Made by a program: the position numbers and the translations under genes. Shown one piece after another: positions 6,954-15,357 of a stretch of DNA of 64,000 nucleotides. The notes below the pieces were generated by a model. The model saw only the letters and a program-made list of their open reading frames with translations. It searched no databases and was not told the DNA's origin. Positions within the stretch are counted from its first letter, which is position 1, and every line of letters begins with the position of its first letter. Origin of the DNA: Marispirochaeta sp963667435 (GTDB taxonomy: Bacteria > Spirochaetota > Spirochaetia > JC444 > Marispirochaetaceae); NCBI GenBank assembly GCA_963667435.1, contig OY763414.1:682001-746000 (forward strand). Direction: 5' to 3'.

Positions 6954-8951
6954 ATGTCCGATATCTCGATACCGGGAGTCTCCAGTAAATACAACACAGA
7001 CAAACTCATAGAAGATCTCATGAAGCTTGAACGCGTTCCGCTCAAGAGAGCCGAGGAGCGAATAGACACGTTCAAGCTTCAGAAAGAAAACTGGCAGGAA
7101 TTGAACCGGGATCTTGCCCGGGTTGATGAAAACGCCAAAAAACTGTATGGGTTTCAGAATCCCTTCATGGACAGAATTGCCGAGTCTGACAATGAACGTG
7201 CTTTAACCGCTACCGCAACCCGGGAAGCGGTGGAAGAAAGCCGTATGGTGAAAGTTATTCAGACAGCAAAGGCAGACCGTTTTCTTTCTGACAATTTGGA
7301 CGCGGATTACCATGTTGCAAGCGGTGAATATACAATGGCTGTTGGTGATCAGAGCTTCAGCTTCAATTATTCCGGCGGGACTCTGAGAGACTTCGCATCG
7401 GTGGTTCAGCGCAGAAGCAACGGACTTATCCGCACCTCAGTAGTAAAAAATACGCCAACTACACAGGTATTACTTATAGAAGGGACAAAAACCGGCTCCA
7501 GCAACCGCCTTGAGTTCAAGGATGATGCTAAAGCCTTTGCATTAGCCACCGGATTGCTGCAGGAACAGGTTTCGAACAAAAGAAACATTCAACCGGCAGA
7601 TACAAATGTTAAAAACCTGGACGGAACTTCGAGTTTCGGAGAAAAAAGCCTGACAGTTGATCCGCAAAGCAGCAGGGAGATCCTATTTTCCCCTGCGGTC
7701 AGCCCGGGAAAAGATGATATTGTAGAATTTACTGTTACTCTGGAAAGGCTGTCTGAGACACCATATACAGAACCGACTCCACCTCCTGGACCTTCAGCAC
7801 CTGACAGTGGTGCTGTAAGCCTGGAAGGGGTGAGCATTCAGAATCTATCCTCCACACCTGATCTTCCCTCATGGACAGCCCCTCCTCCACCGGAAAAAAT
7901 CACCGATATGAATATTCTCAAATTTACCGGAAGCGGTAGTGTCGGAACTCCGGTAACGGTAAAAGATATCGAAACTCCACAGACAATACGTTTAAACGCC
8001 TCAGAACTGCCTTCTACCCTGAATTCCCTTTTTATTGACAACAGGAATACTCACCGCAGGGTAACTGTTTCGGAAATAAATATATTCAACCCTGATTCAA
8101 GGGGAGATGCTGAACCCAAGAATGCCGTAGATACCGCCAACAACGCAATTATAGAAGTGGATGGTATTGAGGTAGTACGTGAATCAAATGAAATTGATGA
8201 TATTATTCAGGGCGTAACTCTGAATTTGAAACATGAGGACCCTCTACCGGTAGAGATCAATGTTACACCGGACCGGAAAACTGTTAAAGACAATATCATA
8301 GAATTCATCGGATACTATAATCAACTTATAAGCCAGATAAATATCTACACAAGCCGGGATGATGCGGTAATCAACGAACTGGATTATCTTGGTGATGACG
8401 AAAGAGAGAAAGCACAGAAACAGCTTGGACTGTTTCAGGGTGAAAGCAGTTTAACTCAAATGAAAACCAGGCTTCAAACTATAATGATGGACCCGTACAC
8501 AACAAGGGGAGGAAGCGAGCTTGCGCTGCTTGCTCAAATCGGAATCTCAACCAACTCATCCACCGGCGGAGAGCTGAGAACATCCAGACTGCGGGGATAT
8601 CTTGAAATAAATGAGAGTGCCCTGGACAAAGCCCTTGAAACCAACTTGGATGCAATTAAAGATTTATTTGGTTACGATTCAGACGGCGATCTGATTGTTG
8701 ACCAGGGTGTCGGCTATGCAGTAGATGCCTATATAAAACCATATATACAGACCGGCGGTATAATCGCATATAAAACATCCGCCATCGACGGTCAGATAGA
8801 CCGCACCAACAGAGAAGTGGATACTCTCCAGCGCAGCCTTGACCGGAAAGAACAGCAGCTTCGCAGAGAATATGGTATGATGGAAGGGGCCATGCAACAG
8901 ATGCAGGAGAATTCAAAGGCCCTGGACAGGTTCAATAATAACGGTAACTGA
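6954..8951 (+). CDS. fliD: Flagellar filament cap protein FliD
   Basis: 665 residues. The N-terminal region MSDISIPGVSSKYNTDKLIE with LMKLERVPLKRAE is the FliD N-domain; the C-terminal region near residues 500-650 (ARGGSELALLAQIGIS-like segment and a long coiled coil ending LDRFNNNGN) is the FliD C-domain. FliD caps the growing filament and helps flagellin fold in; in spirochaetes this happens in the periplasm. A proline-rich stretch (TEPTPPPGPSAP, about residues 280-290) and a further PPPPEK stretch interrupt the middle, which is variable in the family. AAGGA stands before the start at some distance. Confidence 0.93.
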   Translation: MSDISIPGVSSKYNTDKLIEDLMKLERVPLKRAEERIDTFKLQKENWQELNRDLARVDENAKKLYGFQNPFMDRIAESDNERALTATATREAVEESRMVKVIQTAKADRFLSDNLDADYHVASGEYTMAVGDQSFSFNYSGGTLRDFASVVQRRSNGLIRTSVVKNTPTTQVLLIEGTKTGSSNRLEFKDDAKAFALATGLLQEQVSNKRNIQPADTNVKNLDGTSSFGEKSLTVDPQSSREILFSPAVSPGKDDIVEFTVTLERLSETPYTEPTPPPGPSAPDSGAVSLEGVSIQNLSSTPDLPSWTAPPPPEKITDMNILKFTGSGSVGTPVTVKDIETPQTIRLNASELPSTLNSLFIDNRNTHRRVTVSEINIFNPDSRGDAEPKNAVDTANNAIIEVDGIEVVRESNEIDDIIQGVTLNLKHEDPLPVEINVTPDRKTVKDNIIEFIGYYNQLISQINIYTSRDDAVINELDYLGDDEREKAQKQLGLFQGESSLTQMKTRLQTIMMDPYTTRGGSELALLAQIGISTNSSTGGELRTSRLRGYLEINESALDKALETNLDAIKDLFGYDSDGDLIVDQGVGYAVDAYIKPYIQTGGIIAYKTSAIDGQIDRTNREVDTLQRSLDRKEQQLRREYGMMEGAMQQMQENSKALDRFNNNGN

Positions 8952-8967
8952 CAGGGAAAAGGATAGT

Positions 8968-9882
8968 ATGGAAGTACGTGTAAACGAAAATCCTATTGAT
9001 GTACGCCTCGAGAATGAAAAAAATGCACAGGAGGTTCTCCAGCAACTGGACAGTTGGCTTCTCAGTGAAGGTTTTTTTATATCCAGTGTTCTGGTTAATG
9101 ATACTGCGACAAGCCCGTCCGATACTAATTTTCTTGAATCCTGCGATGTGGATGAAATTCGCATAATGGAAATCTCTGCCCTGCCTCTTGATGAACTGGC
9201 TTATGAACGCTTCTCTACCCTGCTGAACTTTTTTAGCTATTTCCTCCATGGAGTGAACAGCGGTGAGCAGCAGTTGATTTCCGATCTTTATAATGAATTG
9301 CCTCACATTACCGGAAGTATAGATTATATCCTGGACCTCAAAGTGGGCAACAAACCCGTCTCAGAAGCGCTTAACAGCCTTTTTGAAAGCTTTTCCCTGA
9401 CAGAGGAAGATTATTACTGTCCTGACAATCTGAAGGCATTCCTGACCAATCTATGCTTCTACATAGAAGGCAGAATACGCGAAATTGCTAATCCGCTGCT
9501 TGAGCTTAAGTCGACTATTTCACTGATACAGGCTCAGATTCCGGTCCTTGAGGAAATACCTGTTCTGCTTCAAACCGGCAAAGAGCGGGAAGCCATGGAG
9601 AAGGTTATTGCATTTTCTGAAATCCATGAAAAACTTACCAGGATTTTTTCCCTACTGCAGGAAAGTGATAAGGATGATATCTTCGACCTGACTATAAACG
9701 GGATATCTTTTATGGAGTTCCTCAAGGAAATGAATATGCATTTTCAGGAACTCACAGAAGCTCTTGAGTCGGAGGATACTATTCTGATCGGTGATTTGCT
9801 TGAATACGAAATCGCGCCGAAAATTGAACAGCTCACCGACAATCTTAATACTATACCTTCTCTGGCTGGCACCAGCACATGA
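8968..9882 (+). CDS. Conserved-position flagellar-locus protein of unknown function
   Basis: 304 residues, acidic and largely alpha-helical by composition, with no signal peptide, membrane segment or catalytic motif I can see. It begins MEVRVNENPIDVRLENEKN, a beta-like opening, followed by many Leu/Glu/Asp helices and coiled-coil-like stretches near residues 170-225. It starts 17 bases after fliD with AAGGA in place, and its last codons overlap the start of the PilZ membrane protein (ATGA type overlap at 9879-9882). The tight packing between fliD and a c-di-GMP receptor suggests a chaperone, assembly or regulatory role, but the sequence alone does not establish one. Confidence 0.75.
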   Translation: MEVRVNENPIDVRLENEKNAQEVLQQLDSWLLSEGFFISSVLVNDTATSPSDTNFLESCDVDEIRIMEISALPLDELAYERFSTLLNFFSYFLHGVNSGEQQLISDLYNELPHITGSIDYILDLKVGNKPVSEALNSLFESFSLTEEDYYCPDNLKAFLTNLCFYIEGRIREIANPLLELKSTISLIQAQIPVLEEIPVLLQTGKEREAMEKVIAFSEIHEKLTRIFSLLQESDKDDIFDLTINGISFMEFLKEMNMHFQELTEALESEDTILIGDLLEYEIAPKIEQLTDNLNTIPSLAGTST

Positions 9883-10967
9883 TGTTTCTCCTGCAGACCA
9901 ATTTCCAGTGGAAAGAAACCGATCCTGTTACCGGTATTATTGCCGTGGTAATTTTCGGCGCATTCATACTTTTTCTGGTTATTGCCAACAACGCATCCGG
10001 AGCAGGAAAAACCGGTAGCGGTGGCAATTCAAGAGGGACAAAACGGGGGTTCCGTCTTAATGCCCGCAAAATAGGACTCAGCCGCCCTCAGCTGAGAACC
10101 CTGGAAAACCTGGCAAAACGACACAATGCAGGCAATCTGAACAATCTTCTGAGTAGTTCAGCCCAGCTGGACAATCTGCTGAAAAAAGCCATACAGAGCA
10201 TTAATGGCCAGAGTTCATCGGACGCGCAAAAAGAGACCCAGAAACTACAACTGTATCGCATAAAACAGCTTATTGAGAGGAACGCAACACGTAAAAAGGT
10301 TTTCACCGGAACCAAACAGCTTATTGCTGGAACCCGCATAGTACTGACCCCTGAAGGCGGTGGCAGATATCAAAGTAAAATCCTAACCAACCTGAAGGGG
10401 GTGCTTGCTGTAAGCGTGCCCGCCGATAACGCCGGAAGCCAGTTGCGCTGGAAACGGTGGTCAAAAGTAAATGCTTTCTTCTGGAAATCCAACGGTCAGG
10501 GCTTTTCTTTTTCCACCAAAGTTAATGGTTATGGTAAGGTACGAACCTTCGATGCGCTTCTGTTGAACCACAGCAACCATATAGTACAGGCTCAACAGCG
10601 GAGATTCCGCAGAAGAAGCATAGAACGGCCTACCTACTTCTATCCTGTCCGGATCCTTACGGACGGCATAGGGAAGAATGTGAAAAAACGGGCAATTGTG
10701 GAGAATCGCAGAGGAACTCTTGCAACCATGCTGGATATCTCCGCAGGTGGATGCAGTATCCGTTCCATTAATCCGCTGACTGCCGGAGAACTAATTAAAG
10801 TTGATTTTGAAACTGAAGCTAATGCCGCTGTGTCATTCTACGGTAAGGTAATAAATACGCGGAAAGCACACCCGCATGGCGGTATTATGCATATACGGTT
10901 TACCCGAATAAGCAAACAAAATCTTAACAGCATTAACGCCTATGTATACAATTACCAGGACGAATAA
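9879..10967 (+). CDS. Membrane-anchored PilZ c-di-GMP receptor
   Basis: 362 residues. A single membrane segment lies at about residues 19-38 (IIAVVIFGAFILFLVIANNA), followed by a Gly/Ser linker, a helical region (about 60-130), a PilZ-like N-domain, and a C-terminal PilZ domain. The c-di-GMP motifs are present: RRSIER (RxxxR) near residue 248 and DISAGG near residue 287. Its length and layout resemble PlzA-type spirochaete receptors with an added N-terminal anchor. Known receptors of this kind affect motility. Two ATG codons (9879, 9882) are possible starts; both overlap the previous gene, indicating translational coupling. Confidence 0.85.
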   Translation: MMFLLQTNFQWKETDPVTGIIAVVIFGAFILFLVIANNASGAGKTGSGGNSRGTKRGFRLNARKIGLSRPQLRTLENLAKRHNAGNLNNLLSSSAQLDNLLKKAIQSINGQSSSDAQKETQKLQLYRIKQLIERNATRKKVFTGTKQLIAGTRIVLTPEGGGRYQSKILTNLKGVLAVSVPADNAGSQLRWKRWSKVNAFFWKSNGQGFSFSTKVNGYGKVRTFDALLLNHSNHIVQAQQRRFRRRSIERPTYFYPVRILTDGIGKNVKKRAIVENRRGTLATMLDISAGGCSIRSINPLTAGELIKVDFETEANAAVSFYGKVINTRKAHPHGGIMHIRFTRISKQNLNSINAYVYNYQDE

Positions 10968-10988
10968 TATTTTCCAATATTCAAAATA

Positions 10989-11017
10989 TTGACCAGCGAA
11001 CCCATTTAGCCTAAAGT
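10989..11017 (+). promoter_or_regulatory. Candidate promoter for the small protein before tsaE
   Basis: TTGACC (10989-10994), 17 bases, TAAAGT (11012-11017). ATG 11025 lies seven bases beyond the -10 box, so the mRNA would be leaderless; ATG 11019 would fall one base after the box and is unlikely to be the start. An inverted repeat CAATAT/ATATTG overlaps the -35 side. Confidence 0.45.
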
Positions 11018-11024
11018 TATGGTT

Positions 11025-11285
11025 ATGAAAATTCTCGAGATTCGGAATCTGGCAAAGAAAGAAACACACCTGCACTATCGGAATGAGTATTCCGGATCTT
11101 TGGTCTACTCCTTCAGCGGAGGGGAAGAGGAAGCAGAACTGGTATTCAGCCTTGAGCGTACAGCTACAGGACAGAAACATATAAGCATAACTTTTCCCGG
11201 ATCAATCCACTACCCTCTTATTCCGGCCATTCGCAAGGTTAAGGAATATGTTATTGAGCTCGAAAACCGCGGAGCCCTTATTTGA
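11025..11285 (+). CDS. Small conserved hypothetical protein
   Basis: About 86 residues from ATG 11025. It begins MKILEIRNLAKKETHLHYRN and has alternating hydrophobic residues, suggesting a small beta-rich fold with a C-terminal helix (IRKVKEYVIELENRG). No motif is recognisable. Its TGA at 11283-11285 overlaps the TTG start of tsaE, so the two are likely translationally coupled. I do not recognise the family. Confidence 0.65.
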   Translation: MKILEIRNLAKKETHLHYRNEYSGSLVYSFSGGEEEAELVFSLERTATGQKHISITFPGSIHYPLIPAIRKVKEYVIELENRGALI

Positions 11286-11716
11286 ACACCTTTCTCTGTA
11301 AAACGGCGGAAGAAACCATTGAATTGGGCAGGAACCTCGCAGAATTGTTCTCCGCAGGATCCATTGTCAGCCTGGAAGGGGGACTGGGCTCAGGAAAAAC
11401 AACACTGGCCAAGGGTATAATTGCCGGCTTTGGAGTCACCGAAACTGTAACCAGCCCCACATATACCATAATATCTGAATATTCAGGTGTTTTTCCGATA
11501 TACCATATGGATCTGTACCGGGTTGAAGAGGAAGAGGAAATATTTAATCTGGGGCTGGATGATTACTTCTACGGCAGAGGTGTTTCTCTCATTGAATGGC
11601 TTGAGCGATTGCCGGATCCGCCGGAGTCGTACACCCGCATCGCTATCGATGTATGCAATGATAACGGCTCCAGGAGCATCCGTATTGAATCTATCTATGA
11701 AGGTTCTGCAGGATGA
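11282..11716 (+). CDS. tsaE: tRNA t6A biosynthesis ATPase TsaE
   Basis: 144 residues, normal TsaE length. The Walker A motif GGLGSGKTTLAKG lies near residue 36 and the TsaE signature SPTYTIISEY near residue 60, followed by HMDLYRV. TsaE works with TsaB and TsaD to transfer threonylcarbamoyl to A37 of ANN-decoding tRNAs, in the cytoplasm. The start is TTG 11282, overlapping the preceding stop; GGAG lies about 10 bases upstream. Its end overlaps tsaB (ATGA). Confidence 0.93.
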   Translation: MNTFLCKTAEETIELGRNLAELFSAGSIVSLEGGLGSGKTTLAKGIIAGFGVTETVTSPTYTIISEYSGVFPIYHMDLYRVEEEEEIFNLGLDDYFYGRGVSLIEWLERLPDPPESYTRIAIDVCNDNGSRSIRIESIYEGSAG

Positions 11717-12390
11717 ATATCCTTGCATTCGATACGTCAACATCCATTCTATCCGTTGCAGCACAGAATAGTAAAGGCCGCAGCTCTGCCTCTATATTAG
11801 ATGTTGGACTTCGACACGGTGAACTCCTGTCCCCAGAAATCAACCGTATTCTTCAACTACTGGAAATTAAAATATCATCCCTTGATTTGATTATCTGCAC
11901 CAGAGGTCCCGGTTCATTTACCGGTTTAAGAATAGGAATGGCCACGGCCAAAGGCCTCTCCTCCGGATCCGGGGTACCCATGGTTTCTGTTAATCTTCCG
12001 GATGTACTTGTCCGGCCGTTTGAATTGTATGACGGACCGGTTGTCACCGTAATAGACGCCAAAAAAAATCGTTTTTACGGTGCTGCATACAGGAATGGCA
12101 AACGCACCAGCGAATATTTTGACCTTGAAGCAGACAGCATAATCCGCAGTTTCGCACAAGAGCAACCGGCTCTTATTACCGGCCCCGACACAGAGCTCTT
12201 CAGGAACCGTGTTTCCGATCTCGGATTAAATGAGATCAGACAATCTCAACCTGTTCTTATTTTTGATTTAATCAAAGAAGGCCTTCAAAAATACAAACGG
12301 GATGGAGCTGATAAACCCGGTCAGGGGCCATTGTATATTCGTAAAAGTGATGCTGAATTATCACTGGAGATACGGCATGGAACTGGATAA
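11713..12390 (+). CDS. tsaB: tRNA t6A biosynthesis protein TsaB
   Basis: 225 residues. It opens with the ASKHA fold signature MNILAFDTSTSILSVA and contains the RGPGSFTGLRIGMATAKGL segment typical of TsaB (YeaZ). TsaB is the non-catalytic partner of TsaD and forms the heterodimer needed for t6A synthesis. ATG 11713 overlaps the tsaE stop by four bases. tsaD is not in this window. The HD-GYP gene starts within its last 14 bases. Confidence 0.93.
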   Translation: MNILAFDTSTSILSVAAQNSKGRSSASILDVGLRHGELLSPEINRILQLLEIKISSLDLIICTRGPGSFTGLRIGMATAKGLSSGSGVPMVSVNLPDVLVRPFELYDGPVVTVIDAKKNRFYGAAYRNGKRTSEYFDLEADSIIRSFAQEQPALITGPDTELFRNRVSDLGLNEIRQSQPVLIFDLIKEGLQKYKRDGADKPGQGPLYIRKSDAELSLEIRHGTG

Positions 12391-13399
12391 ACACCTTATT
12401 CCCCGTTACAAGAAGAAATATTTTGGTAATAGTCGTATTCCCCAGTGCATACTGGATAAGAATCTTAGAATAGAGTGGTACAACACCTCTTTTTCGGAGC
12501 TGTTTCATAAAACAAAGGATTTAAAAGGAATTCATATAGGCTCCTTTATAAAATTTTCAGGAACCGATGACGATTCACTGTTCCATCAGCTGTCTGATCC
12601 AGAGAGGGGATTTTCATTCTGCGGCAATGGTGAATCCCGTTTTAAACATTTTCCTGCACTTTTCACCAATATACAGATACAACCGGTAATTGACTATAAA
12701 ACAGACACCAGAAGAACCCTTGGTTTTGAAGCTACTTTCTTCAACATAACCGAACAAAATAAGCAGAACACCCGAGCCATTTTCTCCAGCCTGCTGCAAG
12801 CCTCTCTCATGAAGGATAACGACACAGGTAAGCATATCGAACGGGTTAATAAATTTTCAGAACTTATGGCACGTCATTTGTATGAAACTTCATCATACGA
12901 GCAGGTTAATCTTGATTTCGTGGAAAATATTTCTTTTCTTGCTGCTATGCATGATGTCGGAAAAATAGGTATTCCCGACGACATTCTTAATAAAACAGGT
13001 CCACTGGACGGCTGGGAATGGGAAGTAATGAAAACCCACACTCTTAACGGGGCATATATCCTCGGATCCTATCCGGATCCGATGGCAGTAGAAATTGCCA
13101 GGAGTCATCATGAACGGTGGGATGGCTCAGGATATCCATACGGACTGATGGAGGAGATGATTCCCCTCAGTGCCCGGCTTGTAAGCATTGCAGACGTATA
13201 CGATGCCTTGCGGATAAAACGTTCATATAAGGGATCCATGTCACATGAAAAGGCAACAGAGATAATCCTACTGGGAAAAAGTACCCAGTTTGATCCTGCA
13301 ATGGTGAGTGTGTACGAGAATCTCGCACCGGAATTTGAAAAGATTTTCAGTCAGATGGAAGATCCGGATCCTGAACGTCCTTCCGGCCGGGAACATTAA
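12377..13399 (+). CDS. HD-GYP c-di-GMP phosphodiesterase with PAS-like sensor
   Basis: 340 residues. Residues 1 to about 135 form a PAS-like region (CILDKNLRIEWYNTSFSELF). The rest is an HD-GYP domain: a first HD-type helix (DNDTGKHIERV), HDVGKIGIPD with the metal-binding His-Asp, HTLNGAYILG, HHERWDGSGYP (the GYP motif intact) and SIADVYDALR. HD-GYP enzymes hydrolyse c-di-GMP. No membrane segment is visible, so it should sense a cytoplasmic signal. I choose ATG 12377, with GGAG eight bases before it, rather than in-frame ATG 12302 deep inside tsaB. Its 3' end overlaps the convergent csrA by 53 bases. Confidence 0.9.
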   Translation: MELDKHLIPRYKKKYFGNSRIPQCILDKNLRIEWYNTSFSELFHKTKDLKGIHIGSFIKFSGTDDDSLFHQLSDPERGFSFCGNGESRFKHFPALFTNIQIQPVIDYKTDTRRTLGFEATFFNITEQNKQNTRAIFSSLLQASLMKDNDTGKHIERVNKFSELMARHLYETSSYEQVNLDFVENISFLAAMHDVGKIGIPDDILNKTGPLDGWEWEVMKTHTLNGAYILGSYPDPMAVEIARSHHERWDGSGYPYGLMEEMIPLSARLVSIADVYDALRIKRSYKGSMSHEKATEIILLGKSTQFDPAMVSVYENLAPEFEKIFSQMEDPDPERPSGREH

Positions 13400-13613
13400 G
13401 GAGACCCGCGAGACCTCCAAGACTTGCGGGCGCTTTCGCAGCGGCCTGGTTTTCATTCTGTATTGCCTGATAGACCTCATACCGATACACCTTAACACTC
13501 TGGGGCGCCAGAATACCAAGCTTTACATGTTCCCCTTTCATTTCAAGAACAGATATTTCGATGTCATCGCCAATAATTATCTTTTCATTTAACTTTCTAC
13601 TGAGAATCAGCAT
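13347..13613 (-). CDS. csrA: Carbon storage regulator CsrA
   Basis: 88 residues: a complete CsrA core (MLILSRKLNEKIIIGDDIEI, then LGILAPQSVKVYRYEVYQAI) of about 60 residues plus a tail of about 28 residues rich in Ala, Gly and Pro. CsrA dimers bind GGA motifs in mRNA leaders and block translation. Its start overlaps the fliW stop region, the standard fliW-csrA coupling, and FliW is its protein antagonist. The extended tail is coded in the stretch that overlaps the HD-GYP gene on the other strand. The flaB leaders are the obvious targets in this window. Confidence 0.95.
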   Translation of the reverse strand: MLILSRKLNEKIIIGDDIEISVLEMKGEHVKLGILAPQSVKVYRYEVYQAIQNENQAAAKAPASLGGLAGLLNVPGRKDVQDPDLPSD

Positions 13614-14065
13614 GCGGTATCTCCAACATGCTTCATTTCTTCCATTATCAAGTGTCGAACCTGCCAGCGTTCGTCATTCGATATTATCTGCCGGCCGACC
13701 CTGCTTTTACGGTTAATAACGACAGGCCCCTGCAGATTGGCAGTCATCCTGGTTTGTTCTTCCGGAATAGTAACAATAACAAAAACAAGCAGATCCTCGT
13801 CTTCTTCTGATGCGGCACCAAGGGCTTCAATATCCGATGAAGGAATCCCCGGGTTATAATCCGGCCTGAATACATAAGGGCTGACCAGTACAAAAGCTAT
13901 TTCCTTATCATCAAGAGATTGAAACCAGTAAAAAGGAGGTTGTTCGGAATCAAGAAGAGCAAACCGGTGAAATCCGTCAAATCCGAAAAGTCCTTTTTTA
14001 AGCGTTACAATCTGCCTGTCGCTGATTTCGATACTACCGTAAGGTTTGGTTTCAATCTGCATCAC
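13607..14065 (-). CDS. fliW: Flagellar assembly factor FliW
   Basis: 152 residues. The family pattern is clear: IVTLKKGLFGFDGFHRFALL, FYWFQSLDD, IAFVLVSPYVF and the C-terminal VINRKSRVGRQIISND. FliW binds flagellin and, when flagellin is exported, binds CsrA and frees the flagellin mRNA (shown in Bacillus subtilis). It is the fourth gene of the flgN-flgK-flgL-fliW-csrA operon, with a 7-base overlap into csrA. ATG 14065 and ATG 14062 are both possible starts. Confidence 0.95.
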   Translation of the reverse strand: MMQIETKPYGSIEISDRQIVTLKKGLFGFDGFHRFALLDSEQPPFYWFQSLDDKEIAFVLVSPYVFRPDYNPGIPSSDIEALGAASEEDEDLLVFVIVTIPEEQTRMTANLQGPVVINRKSRVGRQIISNDERWQVRHLIMEEMKHVGDTAC

Positions 14066-14095
14066 TGTTTATCTCCCGGTGCCTGTATTCCCATA

Positions 14096-15340
14096 TCAAC
14101 GGAGAAAATCCATTAAGGTAGGTTGCAGAATCCGGCCGGCCGTCTGCAATGCCGCTTTGTGTGTGTATTCGAGCATCTTCAGGTCCATAATTGCCTCTGC
14201 CATATCTATATCAGCTGCAAGCGAATTCTGCTCCTGAGTTTGTGGAATCTCGCGGTTTAACCGGTTCCAGACAACTTCCATTCGCTCATCTGTTGAACCA
14301 AGTTTTGCGATTTCTTCTGTAAGATTATTCTGCGCCAGGGTAATACCTTTTATACCTCTACCGCTTATATCAATGGTGTCCCCTTTAAAAAGACTGTCCC
14401 GCAGAGAAATAACCATATCAAACACAGAACCACCAGCCTGTCTTGCATCGGTATCAATATTAAAAGGAGGCCTGCCTTCACCTGATACTATTCCAAGACT
14501 CTGAAGCACATTGCCTCCTGCCTCATCTTCCAGCAAAATCTGATGGGGAACAGTACTGCGAATATTCAGGGAATTACCTACCGGATCAAGATATGCGTCC
14601 ACGGCTGCATCCGATTCCTTTATCTTTGCTATTACACCGTGAATATTGTCTCCGGCGGAAAGTGGAATCCGTACACCGTCTATAAGCAGCGCAGTGTCTT
14701 CAGGAACTGTATACCCGGTACTATCCACGGAGGAAAAAATCTGGTGCTGTTCGGCCCAGAAGAGCTTGTTACCTGAAAATCCAGTTGGCAGCATATTGTC
14801 CTCAGAAATTTCCACAAGATTTTCTTTGTTTCCGCCCACGTATTCAACGTTTGAAATAACCCTTCCGTTTATTTCTGGGACACGTCCCTCGAGCACACGG
14901 AATGGTTCTGTAAGGTTGCGGTCGCCACCGAAAATCCGTGTTCCGTCGGCACCTGTAGAGTTTGCCACTACCACCAGCTCTTTGAGAAGCTCATTCACCT
15001 CCTGGCCCATCAGCTTCTTGTCTTCTTTTGTAAATGTTCCGGTGGCACCCTGTACTGCCAGTTCACGTACCCGGTGCAGTATCTGGTTAGCCTCTGACAT
15101 GTAACCTTCGGCAACCCTGCGGGAACTCTGAACATTTTCAACATTATCCTGAAACCGGTTCAGCCGGGTTATCCTGGAAAGATACCGGGAGGAGTGAGCC
15201 GCTGCAATCGGATCGTCCCTAAGATTACCGATTCGTGTCTGTTCAGCCATGTTGTTCTGCAGCTCGTTCATCATCTGCTGACGCCGATAGGTATGATAGA
15301 TCATATCGTTATTCGACTGATTGGTACTGACTCTGTTCAT
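14096..15340 (-). CDS. flgL: Flagellar hook-filament junction protein FlgL
   Basis: 414 residues. The N-terminus (MNRVSTNQSNNDMIYHTYRR, then DDPIAAAHSSRYLSRI and ANQILHRVRELAVQGA) and the C-terminus (LAADIDMAEAIMDLKMLEYT) match the flagellin-like D0/D1 regions of FlgL (HAP3). It joins the hook to the filament together with FlgK. AAAGGAG stands about nine bases before the start. It follows flgK after 17 bases. Confidence 0.95.
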   Translation of the reverse strand: MNRVSTNQSNNDMIYHTYRRQQMMNELQNNMAEQTRIGNLRDDPIAAAHSSRYLSRITRLNRFQDNVENVQSSRRVAEGYMSEANQILHRVRELAVQGATGTFTKEDKKLMGQEVNELLKELVVVANSTGADGTRIFGGDRNLTEPFRVLEGRVPEINGRVISNVEYVGGNKENLVEISEDNMLPTGFSGNKLFWAEQHQIFSSVDSTGYTVPEDTALLIDGVRIPLSAGDNIHGVIAKIKESDAAVDAYLDPVGNSLNIRSTVPHQILLEDEAGGNVLQSLGIVSGEGRPPFNIDTDARQAGGSVFDMVISLRDSLFKGDTIDISGRGIKGITLAQNNLTEEIAKLGSTDERMEVVWNRLNREIPQTQEQNSLAADIDMAEAIMDLKMLEYTHKAALQTAGRILQPTLMDFLR

Positions 15341-15357
15341 TTGCTAAGGCTCCTTTC

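Noticed and set aside
12302..12376. ATG 12302 as start of the HD-GYP gene
   Set aside because: It would run 89 bases into tsaB without a ribosome site; ATG 12377 has GGAG at normal distance.
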